Assembly: GCA_964364145.1 (NCBI GenBank)
Contig: CAYILC010000019.1
Span: 1 to 14,233 of the forward strand
Length of the DNA: 14,233 nt
Direction of reading: 5' to 3'
Source: CAYILC01 sp964364145
GTDB taxonomy: Bacteria > Patescibacteriota > Microgenomatia > UBA1400 > UBA12028
Each line of letters begins with the position of its first letter. Positions within the stretch are counted from its first letter, which is position 1. A program made the translations under genes and the position numbers. Shown here one piece after another: positions 12,844-14,233 of the stretch. Under the pieces are notes generated by a model. It was not told the origin of the DNA and did not search any database. It was given only the letters and a program-made list of their open reading frames with translations.

Positions 12844-14233
12844 TTACACCACGCTCCAAACTTCATACTGTATATTTCCAAAACGATCTTTCAATTCTTC
12901 CAGGAGTTTAATTTTGCCGTTGATACGCATATCCGGCGTTGTTTCAGATGGTGTAAAAATCAAGATAACTGGATGTTTTGTCCCACGTTCGAAGATATCG
13001 TCCCAGCGAATACTCTCAAACGTGACATTACCAACTTTACGCACATGGATGAAATATTCATCAGTTTCCGGATATCGTTCAACGGTTTGCCAAAAGACAC
13101 GTGGATCCATTGCGGTCTCAAAAAGATACCAAATATATGGCGATGAACTCGGTGATTGCGTGACTATTTCATTGGTGTCGGTGCGATATTTTTGAATGGC
13201 GTGTGCAAGTAGAGTATATTTCTCATGCGAAACATTTGGAGTTTGTGCGATCACAAGATATTGAGTGAGGTAACGCAGAGCACTCACTAATACGATGACG
13301 CCAAGAAAAAATGCTAGAACTTTTCGTGTGGGTATTGATGAAGTGAGCTGTAGAACGGCAAGAACTCCAAATGCCGTGAGTAGATCCAATACGGGGAAGA
13401 TTGGCGAGATGCGCACGGTATGTTCAGGGTTGATGGTGAATGATGGGACCGCAAGTGCCGCAACAATCCACAAGAAAAGATACCGCGCTTCTCGATGTTG
13501 TCGTTTTTCCCATAGCGCAAACAAACCAAAAAGAATGAATGGAAAAGCGTACAGGTGAAGATTGGGAACGTTCTCTGGATTGTGGTCGGGGTGAGAGGAG
13601 CCAACAACAAAGAAAAAAGCACCGGATAACGTGGTGGCATAGTTTCCCGCAAATCGTGAAATCATCTCATTGGTTTTATTGAACACAATCTTTTTCAATA
13701 ATAATGGACCGGGAAAAGCGTTGCGATATATCGTGATTGAGCGCCAAAGACTGTCGGTATGGAATGGAGAGATGCCCTGACTTTTCTTTGCATTTCCGCT
13801 CCAAACTCCTCCAAAAAACATGATTGCGAGAGCAATTGCAAAAACTCCAGAACAAATCACCATTGTCTTTCGACTTGTTTTTTTCACGATTGATGTATCA
13901 ATAATAAGAACTCCGAGTGTGATCAGCGGAATGAGGATAATATAACTGTGGTATGTGACCATCGAGAGTGACCAAAACACCGCAGTCCAAACAGATATGC
14001 GAAGAAATCCTTTTTGAGTTCTGGAAAAAAATAGCATGTTTAATCCTGCCATGAAAAAAGCCAAAGCGAGATGTGCTTCGTATGCTACGCGTGAGAAGTG
14101 ATTTGACCACGGACTGAGTGCAACGGCGAGCATGGCAAGCAAAGGGAAAAATGGTCGGAGTTTCTTCTCGTTGATCAATATGTCTGAAAATTGCCGCGCC
14201 AACAATCCAGCTAAAATCTCAATCGAGTCACCA
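12844..14233 (-). CDS. GT-C (GT39/PMT-like) membrane glycosyltransferase, N-terminus beyond right edge
   Basis: Open frame on the minus strand with no stop up to the window edge; 462 residues are visible from 14232 to the TAA at 12846-12844. The frame continues through 14206-14232 (GDSIEILAG), so an apparent TTG start at 14205 is not the true one. The visible part starts after the missing N-terminal catalytic acidic loop. LLAMLAVALSPWSNHFSRVA and YEAHLALAFFMAGLNML follow the ArnT/PMT_2 pattern. NPEHTVRISPIFPVL in a later extracytoplasmic loop and a soluble C-terminal tail of about 130 residues also fit GT-C proteins. It converges on the flippase gene with only six bases between stops, so it is a separate transcription unit facing the operon. 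A role in the same surface glycan is likely from context, but the acceptor and sugar are unknown. Confidence 0.75.
   Translation of the reverse strand, partial: GDSIEILAGLLARQFSDILINEKKLRPFFPLLAMLAVALSPWSNHFSRVAYEAHLALAFFMAGLNMLFFSRTQKGFLRISVWTAVFWSLSMVTYHSYIILIPLITLGVLIIDTSIVKKTSRKTMVICSGVFAIALAIMFFGGVWSGNAKKSQGISPFHTDSLWRSITIYRNAFPGPLLLKKIVFNKTNEMISRFAGNYATTLSGAFFFVVGSSHPDHNPENVPNLHLYAFPFILFGLFALWEKRQHREARYLFLWIVAALAVPSFTINPEHTVRISPIFPVLDLLTAFGVLAVLQLTSSIPTRKVLAFFLGVIVLVSALRYLTQYLVIAQTPNVSHEKYTLLAHAIQKYRTDTNEIVTQSPSSSPYIWYLFETAMDPRVFWQTVERYPETDEYFIHVRKVGNVTFESIRWDDIFERGTKHPVILIFTPSETTPDMRINGKIKLLEELKDRFGNIQYEVWSVV

Noticed and set aside
12791..13195. 134-codon plus-strand frame antisense to the end of the minus-strand GT-C gene
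   Set aside because: Its translation is Ser/Arg-rich with no recognisable domain, and the minus strand carries a coherent membrane-protein tail there.
14203..14205. TTG at 14205 as start of the right-hand minus-strand gene
   Set aside because: The frame stays open to the window edge and the protein would lack the first helix and acidic catalytic loop of GT-C enzymes, so the gene is partial, not short.
1..14233. tRNA/rRNA genes, CRISPR arrays, insertion sequences or terminal repeats
   Set aside because: The window is almost fully occupied by coding sequence; no cloverleaf, spaced repeat array, transposase or inverted-repeat pair was recognised on either strand.

Overview
The window reads as a bacterial chromosomal fragment that is almost entirely one cell-surface glycan locus. 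Ten genes lie colinear on the plus strand from 300 to 12837. The start of a housekeeping gene (trmD, minus strand) sits at the left edge, and a membrane glycosyltransferase (minus strand, running off the right edge) converges on the block from the right. Packing is extreme: neighbours overlap by 4 or 29 bases or sit 0 to 34 bases apart, and there is no non-coding stretch longer than 34 bases. TGA is used as a stop (ends of the genes at 1601, 4754 and 7032), so this is not a code-25 lineage. The gene style (GT-C enzymes with extracytoplasmic tails, a GtrA-fused dolichol-phosphate-mannose-synthase-like protein, a PTPS-related membrane protein, very tight spacing) resembles Patescibacteria/CPR genomes. 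That assignment is an inference from gene style, not from a marker tree.

Layout. 1-265 (minus): first 88 residues of TrmD. 266-299: a 34-base divergent control region with back-to-back -10-like elements. 300-3548: nucleotide-sugar supply, with UDP-glucose 6-dehydrogenase (UDP-glucuronate) followed by Rmd and Gmd, which together make GDP-D-rhamnose from GDP-mannose. 3549-7032: two GT2 enzymes of the polyprenyl-phosphate-sugar synthase type (a DPM-like enzyme with a GtrA-like membrane domain, and an Alg5-like enzyme), with a GT-C membrane transferase between them. 7029-11429: three large membrane proteins (an MptA/MptB-like mannosyltransferase, a GT39/ArnT-like transferase, and a PTPS-related/YfhO-like protein). 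11401-12837: a Wzx/WzxC-type flippase. 12844-14233 (minus): a partial fifth GT-C-like protein.

How it may work together (inference). Cytoplasmic enzymes make UDP-GlcA and GDP-D-Rha. The two GT2 enzymes load single sugars onto a polyprenyl-phosphate carrier at the inner face. The GT-C proteins then use these lipid-linked sugars on the outer face to build or decorate a glycan, while the flippase exports a lipid-linked oligosaccharide. No ordinary nucleotide-sugar-dependent GT1/GT4 transferase, Wzy polymerase or chain-length regulator is visible in the window, so assembly appears biased to lipid-linked donors, or the missing parts lie outside.

The most unusual signal is in initiation. Four starts with no recognisable Shine-Dalgarno (265 minus, 300, 8244, 9765) each have a TANNNT -10-like hexamer ending only 5-6 bases before the ATG, the arrangement expected for leaderless transcripts. 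Several of the other genes have SD-like purine tracts. No tRNA, rRNA, CRISPR, insertion sequence or convincing rho-independent terminator was found.
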